In this document: in pieces, positions 17,136-24,508 of the stretch
How the letters are laid out: each line of letters opens with the position of its first letter
Position numbering within the stretch: the first letter of the stretch is position 1
NCBI RefSeq assembly: GCF_022780145.1
Contig: NZ_JALEXO010000033.1
Span: forward strand, 1-26,849
DNA length: 26,849 nucleotides
Direction of reading: 5' to 3'
DNA from: Intestinibacter sp.
GTDB lineage: Bacteria > Bacillota > Clostridia > Peptostreptococcales > Peptostreptococcaceae
Notes under the pieces: generated by a model
What the model was told of the DNA's origin: nothing
The model's database searches: none
Seen by the model: only the letters and a program-made list of their open reading frames with translations
Translations under genes and position numbers: made by a program

Positions 17136-18305
17136 ATGACATCATTTGATAGGACTCTTAGCTATATTGAATTTGATAAGTTAAAATATATCGATGAATT
17201 GATACTAAAATTACAAATGCTCTACAGTCAGAATATAGTAGATGCGAGCTTTTTTGACAAAGCAGTAGAGCTTTTAAATCAAGAAAAAATGAACGTATCA
17301 TCGAGTAGTGTAGAATCTGATGAGGACGATAAAATATACGATTTAAAAATAGATATTGAAAATATGTCACCTGAAGAGAGAAAAAAATACTTTGAAAGCG
17401 AAAAGCAGGGTGTAAAAATGAGACTCTTGGAGGCGAGAAATTTTTCGCAGTTAAATATTTTACACGACAGGATTTTAAAAAATATAGACGATAGCTTAAA
17501 GGATTTTCTCAAGAAGGAATTCACAAATAGCTTTGAAAAAATTTTTAAAAAAAGTTATATATATTACTTGATAAAAGATTATGGGAAAAAACATGGAAAA
17601 TTAAATTTAGATGAGCTTATAATCGTAGACGATCAGTTGACATTAAAAAATGGACAATATGAATGTGTAATAAATAAAGCTCTATGTAAAAAAGAAAATA
17701 TATTGTATTTAGATGCTAAAGAATTAGGCTCATTTAAGGCGATAATAAATAAGTATAATTCGTGCTTTACAGAAGAATTTATAGAAAGCGAATTAAAAAA
17801 TATAATAAAATTACCTGAAATCCCAATTTCCTTTGAGGAGAGAATGGAAAAAATTAAAAAGACAATAGAAAAAATATTGAATAGAGATGAGAATAGATTT
17901 TTTAGAAGCATGATAAGTATAGAGTCAGATTTTAAATTTAAAGATAAACTCGAAAAATGTAAAAAACTATATAATTATAATAATGAAATTGAAGTCGAGA
18001 TACCTCTTTTAATATTTGATAATACCATATTTAAAACATGTGAAGGTGGATTTATAATCACAGATAAAAATTTATATTTAAAAAATGAAGAGCTTGATGA
18101 GATAAGCGTAGATTATATCGATAGTATAGAATTAGACAATGAAAAATTACTGATAAATGGTTGTGAGGTAGATTGTGATATAATACAAAGTAACTACAGA
18201 GAAAGATTTAAAGATACGATGTTAATTATTACATATTTAATTCAAAATGGAAAAGACGAATCTAAAAACATAGATGAAGTAATCGAAGAGGTATTGTCGG
18301 TTTAA
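17136..18305 (+). CDS. Unknown protein with helical repeat and C-terminal PH-like segment
   Basis: A 389-residue cytoplasmic protein. ATG 17136 is preferred because AGGTG ends eight bases before it; a TTG at 17118 has no such site. An N-terminal helical region (1-95) contains an acidic linker around 57-70. Residues about 97-140, LLEARNFSQLNILHDRILKN and the following K/E-rich helix, resemble the ~45-residue repeats of the upstream 545-aa protein; a second possible copy lies near 195-225. The C-terminal part (about 289-350) reads PLLIFDNTIFKTCEGGFIIT, then DKNLYLKN, then DYIDSIELDNEKLLING, the strand order and GhhhTDKxLY pattern seen in bacterial PH-like domains. Such domains bind proteins or lipids and often sit on modular stress or envelope proteins. 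No catalytic motif is visible. Confidence 0.85.
   Translation: MTSFDRTLSYIEFDKLKYIDELILKLQMLYSQNIVDASFFDKAVELLNQEKMNVSSSSVESDEDDKIYDLKIDIENMSPEERKKYFESEKQGVKMRLLEARNFSQLNILHDRILKNIDDSLKDFLKKEFTNSFEKIFKKSYIYYLIKDYGKKHGKLNLDELIIVDDQLTLKNGQYECVINKALCKKENILYLDAKELGSFKAIINKYNSCFTEEFIESELKNIIKLPEIPISFEERMEKIKKTIEKILNRDENRFFRSMISIESDFKFKDKLEKCKKLYNYNNEIEVEIPLLIFDNTIFKTCEGGFIITDKNLYLKNEELDEISVDYIDSIELDNEKLLINGCEVDCDIIQSNYRERFKDTMLIITYLIQNGKDESKNIDEVIEEVLSV
18000..18185 (+). other. Coding region of a PH-like domain
   Basis: Residues about 289-350 of the 389-aa protein. The hint is the order of short strands with GGFIITDKNLYLKN, then an Asp/Ile-rich strand pair and a final NG turn. It is judged by pattern only. 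Confidence 0.4.
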
Positions 18306-18317
18306 TATTTTTAAAAC

Positions 18318-18351
18318 ACATAAAGACAATTATGTAAATATTTGGTATACT
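18318..18351 (+). promoter_or_regulatory. Candidate promoter with an inverted repeat over the -35 region
   Basis: AAGACA (18323-18328) and TATACT (18346-18351) are 17 bp apart. The -35 lies at the centre of an 18-bp dyad, ACATAA-N6-TTATGT (18318-18335), a possible operator for the 164-aa membrane-protein gene. Confidence 0.45.
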
Positions 18352-18384
18352 TAACATTGAATTTAAATTTGGGAGGGAAGAGAA

Positions 18385-18879
18385 TTGAACAAAAAGGAGA
18401 TAATAATAAATCCAGATAAAGCTAAAAGAATTACATATGTTGTAGTTTTTTCAATCGTAGTATTGTTGTATGTAATAATGCTTAAAAACAATAAAGTTGA
18501 TCACACATTAGGAGTAGCATTGATAGCACTTTTCGTTGGACTAACTCTTTACTTTTTATATAGTATATTTTTCCCAAAAGCTGCGATTATAATTAATGAA
18601 GATGGCATTAAGGAAAATATAATAAAAGGTGCAGGTCTTATTAAATGGAATAAGATAAGCGAAATATATATATGTGTAATACCTAAGAAAAAATACGATA
18701 CATTCTTTTTAGGAATAAATTACCATAAAGATGAAAACGATAGAAGAAGAGTAAAATTCAAAGGTAAAGTAAATGAAAAATTAGGAGATGCACTAATTGT
18801 TTTAGATGGTCTTGAAATGGAACCTTATGATATTTACAATAGCATTCAAAAATATTACAGTAAATTTATCAAAAAATAA
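18385..18879 (+). CDS. Small membrane protein with PH-like cytoplasmic part (STM3941-like)
   Basis: A 164-residue protein starting at TTG 18385, seven bases after GGGAGGG; no better ATG is nearby. Two membrane segments, about 15-33 and 41-63, form a hairpin. The rest is a cytoplasmic beta domain: AAIIINEDGIKENIIKGAG then LIKWNKISEIYICVI, and a C-terminal helix PYDIYNSIQKYYSKFI. The pattern (two TM segments, then hhIxxxGI, then hhxWxxI) fits the STM3941-like membrane proteins with a PH-like fold, whose function is unknown. It follows the 389-aa gene by 79 bases but seems to have its own promoter, and is closed by a terminator just after the stop. A link to the upstream cluster is possible but not shown. 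Confidence 0.85.
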   Translation: MNKKEIIINPDKAKRITYVVVFSIVVLLYVIMLKNNKVDHTLGVALIALFVGLTLYFLYSIFFPKAAIIINEDGIKENIIKGAGLIKWNKISEIYICVIPKKKYDTFFLGINYHKDENDRRRVKFKGKVNEKLGDALIVLDGLEMEPYDIYNSIQKYYSKFIKK

Positions 18880-18889
18880 ATTATATTTG

Positions 18890-18924
18890 AAGATATAGGG
18901 TATATTTGTATTCTATATCTTTTT
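18890..18924 (+). terminator. Intrinsic terminator after the 164-aa membrane-protein gene
   Basis: AAGATATAG (18890-18898) pairs with CTATATCTT (18913-18921), extended inward by G-T pairs, and runs into a T tract. Confidence 0.8.
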
Positions 18925-18986
18925 GATTTTAGAGAGGTTAGAGTATTTGGTTATAGAATATTTAAATTGTATAAAATAGAAGAAAA

Positions 18987-19011
18987 AAGACCTTTTTAAA
19001 AAAAGGGTCTT
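18987..19011. terminator. Second hairpin between the membrane-protein gene and dinB
   Basis: AAGACC (18987-18992) pairs with GGTCTT (19006-19011) with an A/T-rich interior that can extend the stem. The better T tract is on the minus strand, where no gene needs it, so its role is unclear; it may act as a backup terminator. Confidence 0.4.
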
Positions 19012-19159
19012 CTTTAATAAAGTAAATAAAATAATTTGGTTATGAGTAAGGAATTCTTAATTCCCTGGATATTTTTATTTTATATTATTTTTATAATTAT
19101 TACAATAAGTATAACAAAAAGGAATTACGTGGAAAATTAAAATATAAAAGGTGATTTAA

Positions 19160-20254
19160 ATGGATGAAATTAGAAAAATAATACATATAGATATGGATGC
19201 CTTTTATGCATCAGTAGAGCAGAGGGATAATCCTGATTTAAGGGGAAAACCAGTCATAGTAGGAGGAAGTCCAAATAGCAGAGGTGTTGTCGCGACATGC
19301 TCTTATGAAGCTAGAGAATACGGTGTTCACTCAGCAATGCCTTCAAAAATTGCACAAAAGAGATGTCCCTATGCAATTTTTGTAAGACCTAGATTTGATG
19401 TATATAAAAAAGTATCAAATCAGATAAGAGACATATTTCATAGATATACAGATTTAGTAGAACCACTTTCTCTAGATGAGGCATTTTTAGACGTTACAAA
19501 TCCCAAAATACCGATAAAATACGCTACAACTATAGCTAAATTTATAAAAAGGGATATATTGATGGAGACAGGACTAAATTCTTCGGCGGGAATTTCATAT
19601 AATAAATTTTTAGCTAAGCTTGCTTCAGATTACAATAAGCCAAATGGGTTTACTGTTATAATGCCAGAGGAGGCTCAAGAGTTTTTAGACAAATTACCTA
19701 TAGAAAAATTTTTTGGAATTGGAAAGGTTACTTCGAAGACTATGAAGAGAATGGGGATAAAAAATGGCTATGATTTGCGACAATTGAGTTTGTACGAATT
19801 GGAGAAAATTTTTAAAAGTAAGGGATATCAATATTATAATTTTGCGAGGGGAATAGATAACAGACCTGTTGAGCCATATAGAGAGCGAAAATCTGTCGGT
19901 TCAGAAATTACTCTAGACCATAATTACAGACTCGATGAAGAGGAGATAGTCGATATATTGGATGAATTGTGTTTAGATGTGAGCAATAGAATTAAACTTT
20001 TAAATAAATTAGGAAAGACTATTACACTTAAGGTGAAGTTTGAAGATTTTACTCAGATAACTAGAAGTACTAGCTTGAATTCTGGAATAAGCTCACATGA
20101 AGATATAAGGACAAATATATATAATTTACTTAGAAATATAGACGATAAAGATTTACAAATAAGATTGCTTGGAGTTACATTGTCGAATCTAATAGATGTA
20201 GATGAAACATACCACAATATAACTTTATTTGAATATATGGAAAATAAAGATTAA
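19160..20254 (+). CDS. dinB: DNA polymerase IV (Y-family translesion polymerase)
   Basis: A 364-residue DinB-type polymerase that copies past damaged bases and extends mismatched ends. The catalytic acidic residues are in place: Asp11 in HIDMDAFYASVE and Asp106-Glu107 in LSLDEAFLDVT. The thumb motif KFFGIGKVTSKTMKRMGI and the little-finger domain starting near RKSVGSEITLD follow. The C terminus contains HNITLFEYM, which resembles the QxxLF-type beta-clamp binding peptide. Length is normal. Start ATG 19160 follows AAAGGTGA. It stands as a single gene between the terminators at 18890-19011 and the riboswitch promoter. No SOS (LexA) box was recognised in the upstream 150 bases. Confidence 0.97.
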   Translation: MDEIRKIIHIDMDAFYASVEQRDNPDLRGKPVIVGGSPNSRGVVATCSYEAREYGVHSAMPSKIAQKRCPYAIFVRPRFDVYKKVSNQIRDIFHRYTDLVEPLSLDEAFLDVTNPKIPIKYATTIAKFIKRDILMETGLNSSAGISYNKFLAKLASDYNKPNGFTVIMPEEAQEFLDKLPIEKFFGIGKVTSKTMKRMGIKNGYDLRQLSLYELEKIFKSKGYQYYNFARGIDNRPVEPYRERKSVGSEITLDHNYRLDEEEIVDILDELCLDVSNRIKLLNKLGKTITLKVKFEDFTQITRSTSLNSGISSHEDIRTNIYNLLRNIDDKDLQIRLLGVTLSNLIDVDETYHNITLFEYMENKD

Positions 20255-20285
20255 AAAATAATATCGCTCAAAATAGTTGTAATTA

Positions 20286-20314
20286 TTGAAAAATTTAGTA
20301 AAAAAAGGTATAAT
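20286..20314 (+). promoter_or_regulatory. Promoter of the cobalamin riboswitch transcript
   Basis: TTGAAA (20286-20291) and TATAAT (20309-20314) are exactly 17 bp apart, about 50 bases before the aptamer. Confidence 0.8.
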
Positions 20315-20361
20315 TAATACACACGCTATTGTGTAGATATTTTAGAATAGGATTCATAAAT

Positions 20362-20560
20362 TGAATATTGTTCAAGGTGTATTTTAACAATACTTAAAAG
20401 GGAATGTGGTGAAAAGCCACAGCAGCCCCCGCTACTGTAAGGATGACGAAAGCTTAAGGTTTTGGAGAACTTAGCTCCACTGTTAAATCGGGAAGGAGAA
20501 GCTAGTAGAGTGATTCCGAGCCAGGAGACCTGCCTAAAATGATACATGCTCTTTCGGAGG
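20362..20560 (+). promoter_or_regulatory. Cobalamin (adenosylcobalamin-type) riboswitch
   Basis: The conserved core is unmistakable. AAAAGGGAA (20396-20404) is followed by GGTGAAAAGCCAC and then the CAGCCCCCGCTACTGTAA stretch to 20440, variable arms, and the B12 box GCCAGGAGACCTGCC (20520-20534). A 3' hairpin CTCT/AGAG with a TTCGGAGG-containing loop near 20550-20565 could make the long-range loop-loop contact with the CCCCCG loop. The RNA has its own promoter (20286-20314) and an intrinsic terminator (20637-20663), the normal design for shutting a gene off when B12 is bound. The next gene is csoR-like at 20828, which seems to have its own promoter, and no B12 synthesis, transport or B12-independent isozyme gene is near. 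The rest of the 20255-20827 gap holds nothing else that I can see. Confidence 0.95.
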
Positions 20561-20636
20561 GAGAGAAATACTGTAATATGGGTTATTTATAACGTACGGA
20601 AATTAGACAGAACATATACATATTATAGATTTTTTT

Positions 20637-20663
20637 GGAACCGAAGAAAAAGGTTCTTTTTTT
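20637..20663 (+). terminator. Intrinsic terminator of the riboswitch
   Basis: GGAACC (20637-20642) pairs with GGTTCT (20652-20657), including a terminal G-T pair, followed by seven T's. AGAAC at 20609-20613 could compete for the right arm as a short anti-terminator, which is speculative. Confidence 0.85.
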
Positions 20664-20775
20664 GTGAATAATGAAAGAACATTAATTCAATTTGTGAGTC
20701 CTATTTTATTGTGTTTTTTTGTAGGTACAGTTAAATTTACGATATAGTATTTACGTTAAAATAAAAACATTTAAA

Positions 20776-20805
20776 TTGACACTTTTAATGATATAATAAT
20801 ATATA
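20776..20805 (+). promoter_or_regulatory. Likely promoter of the csoR-rseC pair
   Basis: A perfect TTGACA (20776-20781) is followed by TATATA (20800-20805) at 18 bp. A better -10, TATAAT (20792-20797), lies too close to that -35 but could pair with another upstream element. Confidence 0.5.
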
Positions 20806-20827
20806 TCACTAGTAAGAGGTGTAAATA

Positions 20828-21121
20828 ATGGGTGAAAAAAAATTAGCTAAAGGAAATGATAAAGCTGCACTTAATAGGAGGCTTAAGCGAATTGAAGGCC
20901 AAGTAAAAGGTATACAAAAGATGATTGAAAACGACCGATACTGCGTAGATATACTAGTGCAAATATCAGCTGTAAGATCTGCAATCGACAATGTCGGTGC
21001 TATTATACTTGAAAATCATATCAAAGGATGTGTATCTAACAGCTTAAAACACGGCGACAAAGAGGACAATGAAGCTATAATTAAGGAATTGATGGATACT
21101 ATCAAGAAATTTACAAAATAG
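20828..21121 (+). CDS. csoR: CsoR-family metal-sensing repressor
   Basis: A 97-residue all-helical repressor of the CsoR/RcnR/FrmR (DUF156) family, recognisable from NRRLKRIEGQVKGIQKMIEN followed by RYCVDILVQISAVRSAID. The residues that bind Cu(I) in CsoR proteins are present with the same spacing: Cys39, His64 and Cys68 (25 and 4 residues apart). That favours a copper sensor over formaldehyde (FrmR) or persulfide (CstR) sensors. These proteins bind G/C-rich dyads as tetramers and let go when loaded with metal. Start ATG 20828 follows AGAGGTG. The next gene, an RseC-like protein, begins 13 bases after the stop. No copper exporter or chaperone gene is nearby, so its target may be elsewhere or be this pair. 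Confidence 0.92.
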   Translation: MGEKKLAKGNDKAALNRRLKRIEGQVKGIQKMIENDRYCVDILVQISAVRSAIDNVGAIILENHIKGCVSNSLKHGDKEDNEAIIKELMDTIKKFTK

Positions 21122-21133
21122 GGGGAAATTTAG

Positions 21134-21562
21134 ATGAATCAACAAGGATTTATAATTGAAATAGTAGATGACAAGACTGCTAAAATGATTATGCAACGTC
21201 ATTCTGCGTGCTCATCATGTGGAAAATGTGCAAAATTATCTTCAGAAACTCAAGACTTAGTAGTAGAAGTTGATAATAAAATAGGAGCTAAAGTAGGGGA
21301 TCATGTAGAAGTTAGTATGGAAACAGTAAAAGTAATGAAGGCTACAATGCTTGCATATGTAATGCCGCTAATATTTTTAATTTTAGGAACAGCAGTTAGT
21401 TTCTTTGTACTTAATGCTATTTCATTTAAGGGACCATTAGAAGTAATAAGTGGTTTATGTGGACTATTATGTACGCTTTTAAGTTATCTTTACTTGAAGA
21501 AAAACGACCAAAAATATAGAGATAGCAGAGAGTATATTCCTGTAATAGTTAGAATAGTTTAG
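21134..21562 (+). CDS. RseC/MucC-family membrane protein (SoxR-reducing type)
   Basis: A 142-residue protein with an N-terminal cytoplasmic domain carrying CSSCGKC (Cys26, Cys29, Cys32), a beta stretch (LVVEVDNKIGAKVGDHVEVS), two membrane segments near 70-95 and 100-120, and a short basic tail. This is the RseC/MucC layout. Family members in proteobacteria affect sigma-E signalling and the reduction of SoxR, and in anaerobes they are often linked to Rnf-type electron transport; here that is only family knowledge. The close spacing to csoR (12-base gap) makes a two-gene operon. The cysteines could bind an Fe-S cluster or a metal. A strong terminator follows the stop. Confidence 0.9.
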   Translation: MNQQGFIIEIVDDKTAKMIMQRHSACSSCGKCAKLSSETQDLVVEVDNKIGAKVGDHVEVSMETVKVMKATMLAYVMPLIFLILGTAVSFFVLNAISFKGPLEVISGLCGLLCTLLSYLYLKKNDQKYRDSREYIPVIVRIV

Positions 21563-21576
21563 TATATAAATGTACG

Positions 21577-21604
21577 AAAGGAGCCACATTTGGGCTCCTT
21601 TTTT
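21577..21604 (+). terminator. Intrinsic terminator of csoR-rseC
   Basis: The stem AAAGGAGCC (21577-21585) with GGCTCCTTT (21593-21601) runs into a T tract. It overlaps the last bases of the convergent yjjB gene. Confidence 0.9.
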
Positions 21605-22091
21605 AAATTTTATCTGTATTCATATTTTGTTTATATTTTCTAATTTTAATTTTTGCAAGCAATATATAATACGTCTTAGTCAAAGATGTGATTATAAGAA
21701 TTCCGATTGCTATACCGCCGCTTTTTAGTAGAGTATCAGTTCCAGTTGCTACAGCTGCTACATAATCCTTTTGGACTAGTGAGTACATTGTGTTATAAAG
21801 GCCAATCCCTGGAACTAATGGAAGTATCCCAGGAATTATAAAGCTGATTGCTGGATATTTTAATTTACGAGCTAGTATCTCACTAGATAGAGAAATAACA
21901 GCTGAAGCTATGACCATAGAAAACAGAGGTACTTTTGTAAGATTAGACAGCACGATATAAGTTGACCATCCGATACCTCCTATTAAACCACATGGAATTA
22001 GTGATTTTTTTGGTGCGTTAAAAAATATGGAGAATCCTACTGTGGCAACAAATGAAAATATAAAATTTGTTATTAAATCAAAAAAGTTCAT
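21603..22091 (-). CDS. yjjB: Threonine/serine exporter-like subunit, YjjB (ThrE C-terminal half)
   Basis: A 162-residue membrane protein with about five hydrophobic segments, corresponding to the C-terminal half of ThrE (ThrE_2). The typical segment is SFIIPGILPLVPGIGLYNTM (about 83-102). Together with the upstream subunit it would make a two-part exporter that moves small amino or carboxylic acids out of the cell, probably coupled to the proton gradient; YjjPB of E. coli is reported to export succinate, ThrE of corynebacteria threonine. The start ATG 22089-22091 lies four bases after the stop of the partner gene, with GGAGG inside that gene's last codons, so the two are translationally coupled. 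The C-terminal tail is basic and cytoplasmic. Confidence 0.92.
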   Translation of the reverse strand: MNFFDLITNFIFSFVATVGFSIFFNAPKKSLIPCGLIGGIGWSTYIVLSNLTKVPLFSMVIASAVISLSSEILARKLKYPAISFIIPGILPLVPGIGLYNTMYSLVQKDYVAAVATGTDTLLKSGGIAIGILIITSLTKTYYILLAKIKIRKYKQNMNTDKI

Positions 22092-22095
22092 CTAT

Positions 22096-22881
22096 CTAAC
22101 CTCCAAATCTGATCCAAAAATCAAGTACAGAACCTACACCGATAGCTATTGCGGCGGCGATTAAGAATGCTTCAAATACGCGAGAAACACCAGAAACTAA
22201 ATCACCTGCTATCAAATCTCTAAGCCCTTTTACAAATGCAACTCCAGGAAGTAGTGGCATTATAGAGCCGACTATAAGCATTTTGGGATCTTGTAGAATA
22301 CCTATTTCACAAAATGCGACTCCAAAGGTAGCTATTGCAAAGGATGATACTAAAGTAGATATAAACATCATGGAATTTATTTTCATAATTCCGTTGTATA
22401 TAATAGTACCGACAACTGATATTATCAAAGTAAGTAAAAAGTCAGCCATGCTTGTACCACCTAGTAAATAAGCAAAGCAAGCAGACGCAATTGCAGTTCC
22501 CGCATAAAATAGAAGTATGTTATATGGTGGAGGAAGAGTAGCTATTTTTTTGAGTTCGTTAATAGCTTCTTCAGTAGTCATATCTAGATTTTCAACGAAA
22601 TTTCTAGATACAGTATTTAGTAAATCTATTTTATTTAAGTCAATTCCTCTACGCTTTATTGTTCTCATGAATGATAAACCATCGAATTTATCATCTGCAA
22701 TTATTATACATGTAGGAGTTGTAAATACATTAATATGTCTATATCCACGAGAAGCACATACTCTTAAGACACTGTCTTCAGCACGAGAAGTTTCTACGCC
22801 GTTAGTCAACATCAGCTCACCTAGAAAAAGAGCAAATCTTAAAATTTCTTTTTTTTGTATTAATTGATATTCTTCTCTCAT
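22096..22881 (-). CDS. yjjP: Threonine/serine exporter-like subunit, YjjP (ThrE N-terminal half)
   Basis: A 261-residue protein. The first ~120 residues form the soluble, hydrolase-like N-terminal domain of the ThrE family, with LMLTNGVETSRAEDSVLRVC and the later TPTCIIIADD. About five membrane segments follow, including LLPGVAFVKGLRDLIAGDLV before the last one. It is the partner of the YjjB subunit and the first gene of the pair. Start ATG 22879-22881 follows AAGGG. Substrate cannot be read from the sequence; serine, threonine and dicarboxylates are the known choices for the family. In this amino-acid-oriented neighbourhood an amino-acid export role is reasonable. Confidence 0.93.
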   Translation of the reverse strand: MREEYQLIQKKEILRFALFLGELMLTNGVETSRAEDSVLRVCASRGYRHINVFTTPTCIIIADDKFDGLSFMRTIKRRGIDLNKIDLLNTVSRNFVENLDMTTEEAINELKKIATLPPPYNILLFYAGTAIASACFAYLLGGTSMADFLLTLIISVVGTIIYNGIMKINSMMFISTLVSSFAIATFGVAFCEIGILQDPKMLIVGSIMPLLPGVAFVKGLRDLIAGDLVSGVSRVFEAFLIAAAIAIGVGSVLDFWIRFGG

Positions 22882-22913
22882 AAAATTTTTATCCCTTCTT
22901 TAATATACACTAG

Positions 22914-22942
22914 ATTATATCAAAAAAAATATAAATTGTTTA
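22914..22942 (-). promoter_or_regulatory. Candidate promoter of yjjP-yjjB
   Basis: On the minus strand, TATAAT (22914-22919) has TAAACA (22937-22942) 17 bp upstream; the -35 match is modest. Confidence 0.45.
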
Positions 22943-23110
22943 CCTCTACTATATTAATATTATTATAAATTTAATATAAAAAATATATAGCCCCAAAATC
23001 TTAATATACTACTAATCAAATATAAATCAATGGAAATATTAAAATGTAACCAAAAATTAATATAAACATATAATACTATTATCTAAAAATTTAAAAGGAG
23101 AATAAAGTAT

Positions 23111-24478
23111 ATGACAGGAGCGCATTATATTTATATTTTATTCATAATCGTAATTCTTATAACTATGATTATGAAAAAGGACACTGTGGTACCTTGTATT
23201 TTAGGGATATTTTGTCTGGGGTTGTTTTATACTAATAATATTGCAGGGTCATTAGGAGCAGTATTCAATTCTTTTATTGTTTCTTTGGGGGAACTTGGTC
23301 CGATAATATTGATTATATCTATAATGGTAGCTTTATCTAAAGCTCTTGAGACAAATCACGCTATAAATTATATGATTAAACCTTTTTCTAAATTCATAAA
23401 AAATCCTACTACTGCATTTTTTGTAATCGGTATAGCCATGATGTTGCTTTCTTGGTTTTTCTGGCCGACACCAGCTGTGGCTTTAGTTGGAGCGATTTTT
23501 TTGCCTGTAGCCATGAGGGCGGGACTTCCTGCAATAGGGGTTGCGATGGCTCTTAATTTATTTGGTCATGGATTGGCTTTATCTACTGACTTTGTGATTC
23601 AAGGGGCACCAGCTATTACTGCAGGTGCTGCTGGTATTGAGGTATTTGATGTAATAAGTCAAGGGATGCCTTTGTATTGGATTATGGCGGTAGTTACTAT
23701 TTCTGTGGCTTTTTGGGGGCTTAGAAAAGACTTGAAAAAAGGAATGTTTAGAGAAGAACTGCAAGATGTGGAACACGAGGAGATAAAAGAGTTTAATAAA
23801 AATGCTAAAATAGCTACATTTTTAGTATTGATTGGATTTATACTAGATATTGTAGCGATGAGTGTATTTGATTTAAAAGGAGGAGATGCATCTGCTTTAT
23901 TAGGTGGTACAGCAGTGTTTCTTATCATAATCATCAACTTGATGAACCACAAGAAAAAATGCTTTGATGTCACATGTGAAAATATAATCGAAGGATTCGT
24001 GTTTGGAATCAAGATATTCGCGGCGATAATTCCTATAGCAGCATTCTTCTATATGGGAGAAGTGGCGCCTATAACTTCTGTTTTAGGAGAAGTATTGCCA
24101 GCTAATTCACAGGGCTTGTTATCTGATATAGGTGTAGCACTATCAAATACTATTCCGCTTAATAGATTTGCAGTCTGTAGTATACAAACTGTAGTAGGAG
24201 CTATAACAGGTCTTGATGGATCTGGATTTTCGGGAATATCGTTAGTTGGTTCTCTTGCGAATGTATTTGGAACAGCTATAGATGGTAGTGTAGGTGCTCT
24301 ATGTGCATTAGGTCAAATAGCAGGTATATGGACAGGTGGAGGATGTTTAGTTCCTTGGGGATTGATTTCAGCAGCTGCAATCTGTGGCGTAAGTCCAATA
24401 GAGTTAGCTAAGAGAAATTTCAAACCTATAATTATAGGATTTGTTGTAACTACAATAGCTGCAATGTTTATAATTTAA
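23111..24478 (+). CDS. Ion-transporter-superfamily permease (gluconate/dicarboxylate type), substrate unknown
   Basis: A 455-residue, very hydrophobic protein with about 11-12 membrane segments, a cytoplasmic loop near residues 200-235 (KDLKKGMFREELQDVEHEEI), and re-entrant-looking Gly/Pro-rich stretches, LLSWFFWPTPAVALVGAIFL (about 112-131) and GQIAGIWTGGGCLVPWGLIS (about 409-428). The two halves may be internally related, as in GntP, DcuC and TRAP large-subunit transporters. The family could not be fixed more exactly. There is no TRAP small subunit or binding protein beside it. Start ATG 23111 follows AAAGGAG. It is divergent from the ThrE pair, and the neighbouring dipeptidase and serine-hydrolase genes suggest an amino-acid, peptide or organic-acid substrate, which is inference. 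Confidence 0.8.
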   Translation: MTGAHYIYILFIIVILITMIMKKDTVVPCILGIFCLGLFYTNNIAGSLGAVFNSFIVSLGELGPIILIISIMVALSKALETNHAINYMIKPFSKFIKNPTTAFFVIGIAMMLLSWFFWPTPAVALVGAIFLPVAMRAGLPAIGVAMALNLFGHGLALSTDFVIQGAPAITAGAAGIEVFDVISQGMPLYWIMAVVTISVAFWGLRKDLKKGMFREELQDVEHEEIKEFNKNAKIATFLVLIGFILDIVAMSVFDLKGGDASALLGGTAVFLIIIINLMNHKKKCFDVTCENIIEGFVFGIKIFAAIIPIAAFFYMGEVAPITSVLGEVLPANSQGLLSDIGVALSNTIPLNRFAVCSIQTVVGAITGLDGSGFSGISLVGSLANVFGTAIDGSVGALCALGQIAGIWTGGGCLVPWGLISAAAICGVSPIELAKRNFKPIIIGFVVTTIAAMFII

Positions 24479-24508
24479 TATATTTTGGACATGAGAAAAA
24501 ATAGTCAC

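Noticed and set aside
13835..18879. Prophage or insertion-sequence origin of the unknown cluster
   Set aside because: No integrase, transposase, structural phage gene, terminal inverted repeat or tRNA attachment site was seen at either end.
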